From assembly GCF_006547145.1 (NCBI RefSeq), contig NZ_CP041244.1, positions 2,976,001-3,040,000 of the forward strand: 64,000 bases of DNA, written 5' to 3'. This document shows, in pieces, positions 26,720 to 34,093 of the stretch. The notes below the pieces were generated by a model that made no database searches, was not told where the DNA came from, and saw only the letters and a program-made list of their open reading frames with translations. How positions within the stretch are numbered: position 1 is the first letter of the stretch; the number at the start of each line of letters is the position of its first letter. Origin of the DNA: Actinomadura sp. WMMA1423. Its GTDB lineage: Bacteria; Actinomycetota; Actinomycetes; Streptosporangiales; Streptosporangiaceae. A program made the translations under genes and the position numbers.

Positions 26720-27628
26720 TTAGCGCGAGACGAACGAACGGAGGAAGAAGGCGAGGTTGGCGGGCCGCTCGGCGAGCCGCCGCATGAAGTAGCCGTACCA
26801 GTCGGCCCCGTACGGGACGTAGACGCGCATCCGGTGGGCCTCGGCGAGCCGCCGCTGCTCGGCGGCCCGGATCCCGTAGAGCATCTGGAACTCGTAGGAG
26901 GCGGGCGAGCGGTCGGCGGCCAGGGAGAGCGCGATCTCGATGATCCGCGGGTCGTGGCTGGCGACCATCGGGTACCCGTCGCCCCGCATGAGCCGCCGCA
27001 GCGCCCGCACGTAGGCGCGGTCCACCTCGTGCCTGCCCTGGTGGGCGACCGAAGCGGGCTCGGCGTAGGCGCCCTTGACCAGCCGCACGCGCGACCCCTC
27101 GCCCACGAGGCCGTCGAGGTCGGCCTCCGTGCGCCGCAGCATGGCCTGGACGGCGACCCCGACCCACGGGAAGTCGACCCGCAGCTTCCCGAGGATCTCA
27201 AGCGTGGAGTCGACGGTCGTGTGGTCCTCCATGTCGAGGGTCACGGTCATGCCGACCCGCCCGGCCGCCGCGCAGATCTCCCGCGCGTGGTCGAGCGCGA
27301 GGTCGCCGGGCAGCGCCTGCCCGAGCGCGGACAGCTTCACCGAGGCGTCGGAGCCGGCGGCGAGCGCCCGCCCCTCCAGCGCCTCGAACAGCCGCAGGTA
27401 GGCGTCCCGGGTGGCCCGCGCCTGGGCGGGTTCGCGGGTGTACTCCCCGAGGTGGTCGAGGGTGACCTCCAGCCCGCCGCCCCGCAGTTCGCCGACGGCC
27501 CCAAGGGCGGCGTCGAGATCGTCCCCGGCCACGAACCGGTCGACGACTCCCCTGGTCAGCGGCACGGAGGTGATGACGTCGCGCATCCGTCCGCTGCGCG
27601 CGGCGGCGAGAAGAAGCGGGCTGAGCAT
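26720..27628 (-). CDS. Proline dehydrogenase
   Basis: The 302-residue FAD enzyme of the monofunctional ProDH type oxidises proline to P5C. The TIM-barrel motifs VTLDMEDHT, RVRLVKGAYAEP, SYEFQMLYGIR and C-terminal VPYGADWYGYFMRRLAERPAN match the family. ATG 27628 has GGAGGG upstream; the slightly longer frame is not supported. It is first in the operon with pruA and divergent from a PucR regulator. Confidence 0.94.
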   Translation of the reverse strand: MLSPLLLAAARSGRMRDVITSVPLTRGVVDRFVAGDDLDAALGAVGELRGGGLEVTLDHLGEYTREPAQARATRDAYLRLFEALEGRALAAGSDASVKLSALGQALPGDLALDHAREICAAAGRVGMTVTLDMEDHTTVDSTLEILGKLRVDFPWVGVAVQAMLRRTEADLDGLVGEGSRVRLVKGAYAEPASVAHQGRHEVDRAYVRALRRLMRGDGYPMVASHDPRIIEIALSLAADRSPASYEFQMLYGIRAAEQRRLAEAHRMRVYVPYGADWYGYFMRRLAERPANLAFFLRSFVSR

Positions 27629-27745
27629 GGAACCCTCCAACGTCAAGGAACACCTCGCACGTTAGGAGCACCGCCTCCCGGCCCCTATAGTCAAACGCCA
27701 CTTTCAGGGCGGCCCGTCCTCATACAGATGTACGAAGGAATCGCG

Positions 27746-28834
27746 ATGGCACCCGATCTGCAGGAAATCGTGGAACAGGCGGCCGACCTCCTGCGCGCTC
27801 CCGCGACGCTGGAGGACCGCGACTTCCATCTGGTCGCCTACGCCGCGCACGGCGACACGATCGACCCGGTACGGATGAACTCGATCCTGCACCGCCGCGC
27901 CACCGAGGCCGTCCGCGCCCGCTTCGAGCGCCACGGCATCGCCCGCGCGACGGGCCCCGTCCGCATCCCGGCCGACGCCGCCCTCGGCCAGCTGGCCCGC
28001 CTGTGCCTGCCCGTCCGCTGGAACAACGTCACCTACGGCTACCTCTGGCTGCTGGACGACAAGGGGCACATAACGGACGCCCAGGCGGCCAGGGCCATGC
28101 CCCTGTGCGAGCGGGCCGGCCTGCTCATGGCACGCCAGGCCCGCGAGCGCGACGACCTGGGCTGGAAGGTCGCCGATCTCCTGTCCACGCACCCCGACGT
28201 CCGGACCCAGGCCGCCGACGACCTCACCGACGCCGGAGCGGCCGACCCGCCCCTGACGGTGGCCGTCCTGCGCACCCCCAGCCCCGAGCCCCTCAACCCG
28301 TGGCTGCTCCCCCACTCCGTCCTGGCGACGGTGTGGCAGCGCGACCACGTCCTACTCCTCCCCGTGGGCAGCGCCCCCACCGCCCTGGCCCGCGCGCGCC
28401 GCCTACTGGAAGAACGCAACGCCCCTGTCCAGACGGGCGTGTACTCCCCCTGCCCCACCCTGGACGACGTCCACGAGGGCTGGCTCCGCGCCCGCGTGGC
28501 GGCCCGCACCGCCGCCCCAGGCGAAACCCGCGACTGGACGTCCCTGGGCGTCCTGCGCCTACTGCGCACAGCAGGCGACGAGGCCCTGGCCCAGACGACC
28601 CAGACCCCAGGCACCGAACGCCTCCTGGAACACGAGGACCTGGCAAGAACGGCCCGCACCTACCTGGACCTGGCAGGAAACGTCCAGCAGACGGCGAAGA
28701 CCCTGAACATCCACCGCCAGACCCTCTACCACCGCCTGCGCCGCATAGAAGAACTGACGGCCCTGACCCTCACCAACGGCCAAGACCGCCTGACCCTCCA
28801 CCTGGCCCTGACCCTCGCCCCCCACCTGGGCTGA
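27746..28834 (+). CDS. PucR-family regulator of proline catabolism
   Basis: The 362-residue protein has the PucR C-terminal helix-turn-helix (residues about 315-355: NVQQTAKTLNIHRQTLYHRLRRIEE) and an N-terminal sensory region beginning APDLQEIVEQAADLLRAP. ATG 27746 has GAAGGA at good spacing; an upstream ATG at 27728 is the alternative. PucR-type activators such as PruC/PutR sit divergent from proline dehydrogenase operons in actinobacteria and respond to proline. That role is inferred from this arrangement. Confidence 0.88.
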   Translation: MAPDLQEIVEQAADLLRAPATLEDRDFHLVAYAAHGDTIDPVRMNSILHRRATEAVRARFERHGIARATGPVRIPADAALGQLARLCLPVRWNNVTYGYLWLLDDKGHITDAQAARAMPLCERAGLLMARQARERDDLGWKVADLLSTHPDVRTQAADDLTDAGAADPPLTVAVLRTPSPEPLNPWLLPHSVLATVWQRDHVLLLPVGSAPTALARARRLLEERNAPVQTGVYSPCPTLDDVHEGWLRARVAARTAAPGETRDWTSLGVLRLLRTAGDEALAQTTQTPGTERLLEHEDLARTARTYLDLAGNVQQTAKTLNIHRQTLYHRLRRIEELTALTLTNGQDRLTLHLALTLAPHLG

Positions 28835-28845
28835 CGAAAGACGCC

Positions 28846-30417
28846 TCAGGCCCCCGCAAGCCCGGCGTGCCGGTTCCGCAGGTCTCGCTTGAGGATCTTG
28901 CCGCTGGGGTTCTTGGGGAGGGCGTCGGCGAGGACGACGTACTTGGGGCGCTTGTAGGGGGCGAGGCGCTCGCGGGCGTGCGCGTGGACGTCGTCCTCGG
29001 TCAGTGCGGCGCCCGGCTTCGGCACGACCACCGCCGTGACCGCCTCGATCCAGTGCGGGTGGCTGATCCCGAAGACGGCGACCTCGGCGACTCCGTCCAG
29101 CTCGTAGACGGCCTCCTCGACCTCGCGGCTGGCGACGTTCTCGCCACCGGTCTTGATCATGTCCTTCTTGCGGTCGACCACCGACAGGTAGCCGTCCTCG
29201 GTCATGATCCCGAGGTCGCCGGAGTGGAACCAGCCGTCCCGGAACGCCTCGGCGGTCTTCTCCTCGTCGCGGTAGTACCCGAGCGCGGCGTGGGGGCTGC
29301 GGTGGACGATCTCCCCCACCTCCCCGGGCCCCACCGGCGCACCCTCGTCGTCGACGAGCATGGTCTCGACGTTGATCGCCGCGCGCCCCGCGCTGCCGGC
29401 CCGGTCGAGCTGCTCGTGCGGCTTCAGGATGGTGGCGAGCGGCGCCATCTCCGTCTGCCCGTAGAAGTTCCACAGCCGCACGCCGGGCAGCCGCCGCATG
29501 AGCTCGCGCAGCACCTCCACGGGCATGGGCGAGGCTCCGTAGTAGCCCTTCTTCAGGCTGGACAGGTCGCGCCGGTCGAAGTCGGGGTGGCGCAGCAGGG
29601 AGATCCAGACGGTGGGCGGGCAGAAGAGCTTGGTCACCCGTTCCCGCTCGATCGTCTCCAGCAGCGCCGCGGGGTCGGGCCCCGGCAGGATGATGCTGGT
29701 GGCGCCCAGGTAGACGTCGACGGAGAAGAAGCAGTCGAGCTGGGCGCAGTGGTACATCGGCAGCGTGTGCGCCTCGACGTCGTCGCCGCCCATCTCGCCG
29801 TCGATCACGCAGCTCACGTACTGGCTGATCAGGGACCGGCTGGTCAGCACCACTCCCTTGGGCCGCGACTCGGTCCCCGAGGTGTACATGATGCGCAGCG
29901 GGTCGTCGTCCTCCACCGGCACGTCCGGCGCGGCCGCGGGCCCTTCGCGCCACCAGGCGTCGACGTCCTCCCACCCCTCCCCGGGGGCGGCGCCCGACAG
30001 CGGGATCCACCCGCGCACACCGCCCTGGACCCCGGCCGCGGCGAGCGCCTTCTCGGCGGTCGCGGCGAGCGCGTCCTCAGCGATGATCCCGGACGCCCCC
30101 GAGTGCCCGAGGATGTAGGCGATCTCCTCGGCGTTCAGCATGAAGTTGATCGGCACGAGCACCACGCCGAGCCGGGCCGCGGCGAACACCGTCAACGCGT
30201 ACTGCCAGCAGTTGTGGCTGAGCAGCGCGAGCCGGTCGCCCTTGCCGAGCCCCCGCGCCGCCAGCGCGTGCGCGGCCCGGTTCACCGCGACGTCGAACTC
30301 CGCGTACGTGACCCGCAGATCCCCGTTGACGACGGCCAGCTTCCGCGGATCCCGCCGAGCCGTCCGATGCAGCAGGTCCCCCACCGAGTGCCGACGAGCC
30401 CGCCCCACAACAGACAC
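28846..30417 (-). CDS. Acyl-CoA synthetase (FadD-like)
   Basis: This 523-residue ANL ligase is intact: P-loop YTSGTESRPKG, A5 YGQTEM, A7 SGDLGIMTEDGYLSVVDRKKD followed by IKTGGENV, and A10 Lys in KNPSGKILKRDLR. It would activate a carboxylic or fatty acid via acyl-AMP to the CoA thioester. GTG 30417 starts the family N-terminus. It converges with the PucR gene (11-bp gap). The chain-length or aromatic specificity cannot be told. Confidence 0.9.
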   Translation of the reverse strand: MSVVGRARRHSVGDLLHRTARRDPRKLAVVNGDLRVTYAEFDVAVNRAAHALAARGLGKGDRLALLSHNCWQYALTVFAAARLGVVLVPINFMLNAEEIAYILGHSGASGIIAEDALAATAEKALAAAGVQGGVRGWIPLSGAAPGEGWEDVDAWWREGPAAAPDVPVEDDDPLRIMYTSGTESRPKGVVLTSRSLISQYVSCVIDGEMGGDDVEAHTLPMYHCAQLDCFFSVDVYLGATSIILPGPDPAALLETIERERVTKLFCPPTVWISLLRHPDFDRRDLSSLKKGYYGASPMPVEVLRELMRRLPGVRLWNFYGQTEMAPLATILKPHEQLDRAGSAGRAAINVETMLVDDEGAPVGPGEVGEIVHRSPHAALGYYRDEEKTAEAFRDGWFHSGDLGIMTEDGYLSVVDRKKDMIKTGGENVASREVEEAVYELDGVAEVAVFGISHPHWIEAVTAVVVPKPGAALTEDDVHAHARERLAPYKRPKYVVLADALPKNPSGKILKRDLRNRHAGLAGA

Positions 30418-30517
30418 AAGGCCACCTTCCCCACAAAACCCCAGGTGAGAGCAAGAGTGGCGATCATAACCACACGAACCCGGCCTCCCACCACCCCCGG
30501 AAGGGGGCAGCGGGTGG

Positions 30518-30700
30518 TCACAGACGGTCGGGGTGGGGGGTGCCCGCGCCGCGGAGCAGGGTGTCGACGACGAGGGTCGCGAGGGCGCCGGCGTTCTCCC
30601 CGTCCCGGTTCTTGGCCGCCTCGTGGATCAGCGTGTAGTAGACGCCGCGCGTCCAGGGGATGTCGACGTCGGCGCGGAGGACGCCCGCCTCCATCAACTT
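30518..30700 (-). pseudogene. Remnant of a TetR regulator C-terminus
   Basis: About 60 codons (from MEAGVLRADVDIPWTRGVYY to ATLVVDTLLRGAG) match the end of TetR regulators; the DNA-binding domain and most of the ligand domain are absent. The remnant abuts a plus-strand aldo/keto reductase fragment at about 30695. One deletion through the shared 5' regions of two divergent genes would explain both. Confidence 0.7.
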
Positions 30701-31507
30701 CTTCGACACCGCCGACATCTACGGCGGCGAGGACGGCGCGGGCGGCGCGGGCCGCACCGAGCAGATCATCGGCCGCTGGTTCGCGACCGGCGGCGGCCGC
30801 CGCGACAGGACCGTCCTGGCGACGAAGGTCTACGGCCCGATGGGCGACGGCCCCAACGACAGGGGCCTGTCCGCACTGCACATCCGGCGCGCGGTCGAGG
30901 CCTCCCTGAAGCGTTTGCAGACCGACTACGTCGACCTCTACCAGATGCATCACATCGACCGTGAGACGCCGTGGGACGAGATCTGGGAAGCGTTCAGCGT
31001 CCTGCACCGGCAGGGCAAGGTGCTGTACTTCGGCTCGTCCAACTTCGCCGGCTGGCACATCGCGCAGGCGCAGGAGGCCGCACGGAACCGCCACTTCCTG
31101 GGGCTGGTCAGCGAGCAGTCGATCTACAACCTGATGTCGCGCTGGGCGGAACTGGAGGTGCTCCCCGCCGTGCGGCACTACGGCCTGGGCGTGATCCCGT
31201 GGTCCCCTCTGCACGGCGGAGTCCTGAGCGGCGTCCTGCGCAAGCAGCAAGAGGGCACCGCCACCCGCAGCGGAACGGGCCTCTGGGCGGCCGCGTTGAA
31301 GGAGCGGCGAGCCTCCGTCGAGGAGTACGAGAAGCTGTGCGCCGACCTGGGCGAGGACCCGGCCCACGAACGGTGGCCCAACTGGACGGCACGCTAAACG
31401 CCCTGGAGACAACCCTAGAAGCCGACACCCTGGCAAGCCTGAACGAGATCTTCCCACCCCCCGCCCCCAACGGCCCGAAGCCCGCCCCCGAGGCCTACGC
31501 CTGGTAA
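30693..31507 (+). pseudogene. Aldo/keto reductase pseudogene
   Basis: The frame enters at NFFDTADIYGG, a motif that normally occurs near residue 50 of an AKR, so the N-terminus and start are missing. The frame then shows AKR features (TKVYGP, DYVDLYQMHH, YFGSSNFAGW, IPWSPLHGG). At about 31370 an internal deletion of about 20 codons also shifts the frame: DPAHE continues as RWPNWTAR-stop, while the expected ending TVAQLDGTLNALE...EAYAW resumes in another frame and stops at 31507. Two separate lesions argue against a single sequencing error. Confidence 0.8.
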
Positions 31508-31709
31508 CCCACGAATCGAAATGAGTAGAGGAGCCGGAGGGCGAAGCCCGAGGGCGAGGGGCGGAAGAAGCCCCGAGGGGAGACCGAGCCCCAGAACCAC
31601 AGGAGAAACAAAGGGCGAAGCCCGAGGGGGGATAGGGGCGAAGCCCCAGGGGCGGGCGGGTGGGGGATGGCGGAGGCACCCAGGGGGCTCCGGGGGATCG
31701 TCCCCCGGG

Positions 31710-31756
31710 CGAAAAGCGAAGAATCCCCCGGAAGCCGCAAGCGGCGACCAGGGGAT
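31710..31756 (-). terminator. Intrinsic terminator of tRNA-fMet copy 2
   Basis: This is the same hairpin as in copy 1, but the single changed base makes one A-C mismatch in the 9-bp stem (31723-31731 with 31748-31756). The T-rich trailer is retained. Confidence 0.75.
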
Positions 31757-31766
31757 CCCGGATTCG

Positions 31767-31840
31767 TAGCGGGGGCAGGATTTGAACCTGCGACCTCTGG
31801 GTTATGAGCCCAGCGAGCTACCGAACTGCTCCACCCCGCG
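31767..31840 (-). tRNA. tRNA-fMet (CAT), initiator, copy 2
   Basis: The sequence is identical to copy 1, with CAT anticodon, C1-U72 mismatch and GGG/CCC anticodon-stem pairs. It lies 50 bp downstream of the same-strand ylbL-type gene without overlapping it, so this is probably the ancestral position. Confidence 0.95.
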
Positions 31841-31890
31841 GTGGTGTCTCAAGTCTATGGCATGGGAGGGAGTGGTTCGTACGGGCGGGG

Positions 31891-32940
31891 TCAGCGGGTG
31901 CAGGCGGGGACGGTGCCCTTGCCGCTCGCGAGGGCGTCGAGCGCCTGGACGGTGCTGTGGAGGGTGTCGGCGCGGATGAGGCGGAGGCCGTCGGGGCGGG
32001 AGCCGGCGGCGTCGGCGCAGTTGTCCTTGGGGGTGATGAAGACGGTGGCGCCGGCGTTGCGGGCGGCGATCATCTTCTGCTGGATGCCGCCGATGGGGCC
32101 GACCTGGCCGTCGGGGGTGATGGTGCCGGTGCCGGCGATGAACTTGCCCTGGGTCAGGGGGCCCGGAGTGAGCTTGTCGACGATGGCGAGGGAGAACATG
32201 AGGCCGGCGGAGGGGCCGCCGACGTCGCCGATGCTGATGTCGATCTTGAAGGGGAACTTGTACTGGTCGGAGAGCACGATGCCGACGACGGCGCGCTTGC
32301 CCTCGGGATCGGCGACGGTCTTGAGGGTGGCCTTGCTCTCCTTGCCGCCGCGCTTGTAGGTGAGGACGACGGGGTCGCCGATCCCGCGCTTGGCCATGGT
32401 GCCGGTGACCTGGGAGACGCTGGTGACGGCGGCGCCGTCGAGGGCGGTGATCTCGTCGCCGGGGCGCAGGACGCCGTCGGCGGGGCGGCCCTTCTGGACG
32501 CCGTCGACGATGACGCGGGTCGTGACGGGGATGCCGAGTTCGTGGAGGGCGGCGGCCTCGGCGTTCTGCTGGGAGTCCTGCATCGCCCGGGTGTTCTCCT
32601 GGTCGACCTGCTTGGGCGACTCGTTCTTCGGGAAGATCGTCTCTTCGGGGACGACGGCGGTGTCGCCGGCGAGCCAGCCGCGCAGGGCGGTGAACAGGTC
32701 GATGCGTCCGCCGGGGCCGCCGCGGTAGGTGACGGTGGTGAAGTTGAGGTGGCCCTGGTCGGGGTAGGTCTGGCGCCCGTCGATCCGGATGAGGGGCTGG
32801 CCCTTGTCGTTCGTGCCGAGTGTGTTGCTCGTGGGCCCGGGCATCAGCGCGACGTAGGGGACGCGCATGACGGAGCCGACGAGGGCGAGCACGAGGACGA
32901 GCACGCTCGCGAGACTGAGCGTGGCGGCACGACGAGACAT
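31891..32940 (-). CDS. YlbL-type PDZ / Lon-like serine protease
   Basis: The 349-residue protein has an N-terminal membrane anchor (about residues 8-28), then a PDZ domain (about 130-200) and a C-terminal S16 (Lon) protease domain. The Ser-Lys dyad appears as GGPSAGL and QQKM, with IAGTGTITPDGQVGPIGG before it. The active site would lie outside the membrane. Related YlbL proteins process secreted or membrane proteins. It is the M. tuberculosis Rv3194c equivalent by content and neighbours. Confidence 0.92.
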   Translation of the reverse strand: MSRRAATLSLASVLVLVLALVGSVMRVPYVALMPGPTSNTLGTNDKGQPLIRIDGRQTYPDQGHLNFTTVTYRGGPGGRIDLFTALRGWLAGDTAVVPEETIFPKNESPKQVDQENTRAMQDSQQNAEAAALHELGIPVTTRVIVDGVQKGRPADGVLRPGDEITALDGAAVTSVSQVTGTMAKRGIGDPVVLTYKRGGKESKATLKTVADPEGKRAVVGIVLSDQYKFPFKIDISIGDVGGPSAGLMFSLAIVDKLTPGPLTQGKFIAGTGTITPDGQVGPIGGIQQKMIAARNAGATVFITPKDNCADAAGSRPDGLRLIRADTLHSTVQALDALASGKGTVPACTR

Positions 32941-32967
32941 GCCCGAAACTCTATGCGGTTCGGGCGC

Positions 32968-33411
32968 TCAGCAGGCTCCGACCCACTCGTCGCCTCCGTC
33001 GGCGAAGGCCTGGTGCTTCCAGATGGGGACGGTGGCCTTGAGGTCGTCGATGAGGCGGCGGCAGGCGGTGAAGGCCTCGTCGCGGTGGGGGCAGGACGCG
33101 GCGACGACGACGGCGATGTCGCCGATGCGCAGGTCGCCGACGCGGTGGAGGGCGGCGAGGCCGAGGACGGGGAGGTCGGCGGCGACCTTCTCCATGACGG
33201 CGCGGAGCTCGCGTTCGGCGGTGGGGTGGGCGCTGTAGGACAGGGCGGTGACGGCGCGGGCGTGGTCGGTGTCGCGGACGGTGCCGACGAAGACGGCGGT
33301 GCCGCCGGCGCCGGGGGCGCCGACGGCGGCGTACACCTCGTCGACGGACAGGGGCGTGTCGCGGACGCCGATCAGCCGGATGACGCCCTCGCCGGCAACG
33401 CTGTGGCTCAC
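32968..33411 (-). CDS. moaE: Molybdopterin synthase large subunit MoaE
   Basis: The 147-residue subunit of molybdopterin synthase works with MoaD to add sulfur to precursor Z in molybdenum cofactor synthesis. It contains GGTAVFVGTVRDTD, RVGDLRIGDIAVVVAASCPHRDEAFTACR and the active-site Lys region VPIWKHQ. No moaD or moaA/C lies nearby. The gene is in the same direction as ylbL and PPA1309. Confidence 0.92.
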   Translation of the reverse strand: MSHSVAGEGVIRLIGVRDTPLSVDEVYAAVGAPGAGGTAVFVGTVRDTDHARAVTALSYSAHPTAERELRAVMEKVAADLPVLGLAALHRVGDLRIGDIAVVVAASCPHRDEAFTACRRLIDDLKATVPIWKHQAFADGGDEWVGAC

Positions 33412-33444
33412 GTTCCGCAGGCTACCTCGCCCGGGCGATCACCT

Positions 33445-33975
33445 TTACTCCGGTGTGCCGGGCTCGTCGGGTTCGAGGGTGGCGGCGAGCGCCTCGGCGA
33501 GGGCGGGGACGAGGTCGGGCCCGGAGAGGACCTCGTCGTCGGCGTCGTGGCGGCGCAGCCGGAGGGCGGAGTGCCGGGCGCCGTCGCGCAGGACGCCGAC
33601 GATCATGCGGACGTCCTCGCACCCGGGGTGGGAGGCGGCGTACTCGGCGGCGGCGGCCTCGTCCTCGGGGAGCTCGTCCTCGGCCTCGGGGGGCAGGACG
33701 ATCCGCTCCATGACCAGGGCGCAGCCCTCGACGGTGTCAGGCCAGGCGATGGTGGCGAGGGCGTCCTCGACGCCCGCCCGATCGGGCAGGGCGGGCTGTT
33801 CGAGGGCGGCGAGGGTGTCGGTGGCGGGGTCCAGGCCGAGCTGCTCGGCGAGTTCGGGCTCGGCGCGGCGCAGTTCGGAGCTGCGGACGAGGGCGTAGAT
33901 GCGGGGCGCGCTGTCCCAGCCCTCCTGGGCCGAGTGACGTTCGAGGTCCAGCACGACTTCTTCCAGAAGACTCAC
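33445..33975 (-). CDS. PPA1309-family protein
   Basis: The 176-residue acidic cytoplasmic protein, GTG start 33975, matches the actinobacterial PPA1309 family found next to UPF0182 genes (HSAQEGWDSAPRIYALV, GVEDALATIAWPDTVEGCALVMER). It is divergent from the UPF0182 gene with a 118-bp gap. Function is unknown; its conserved pairing suggests a shared role. Confidence 0.85.
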   Translation of the reverse strand: MSLLEEVVLDLERHSAQEGWDSAPRIYALVRSSELRRAEPELAEQLGLDPATDTLAALEQPALPDRAGVEDALATIAWPDTVEGCALVMERIVLPPEAEDELPEDEAAAAEYAASHPGCEDVRMIVGVLRDGARHSALRLRRHDADDEVLSGPDLVPALAEALAATLEPDEPGTPE

Positions 33976-34093
33976 GGGCCCATCTTTCCCCCATTCAGCA
34001 CGGGGAAATGCGGGAACCCCGCTGCCAGTCGGTAAGTTGCATCTACAGCACCGGCGGGCGGCCGGTGGGTGAGATCTCGATCGGAGGGGCCAC

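Larger units (their letters stand above)
31619..31843. repeat. 225-bp direct repeat, copy 2 (initiator tRNA cassette)
   Basis: This is the second copy of the block at 22918-23142, with one difference (C at 31729). The sequence before it (31530-31618) holds looser repeats of the same GAAGCCCGAGGG type. Sequence identity to copy 1 stops 3 bp past the tRNA 5' end. Confidence 0.9.
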
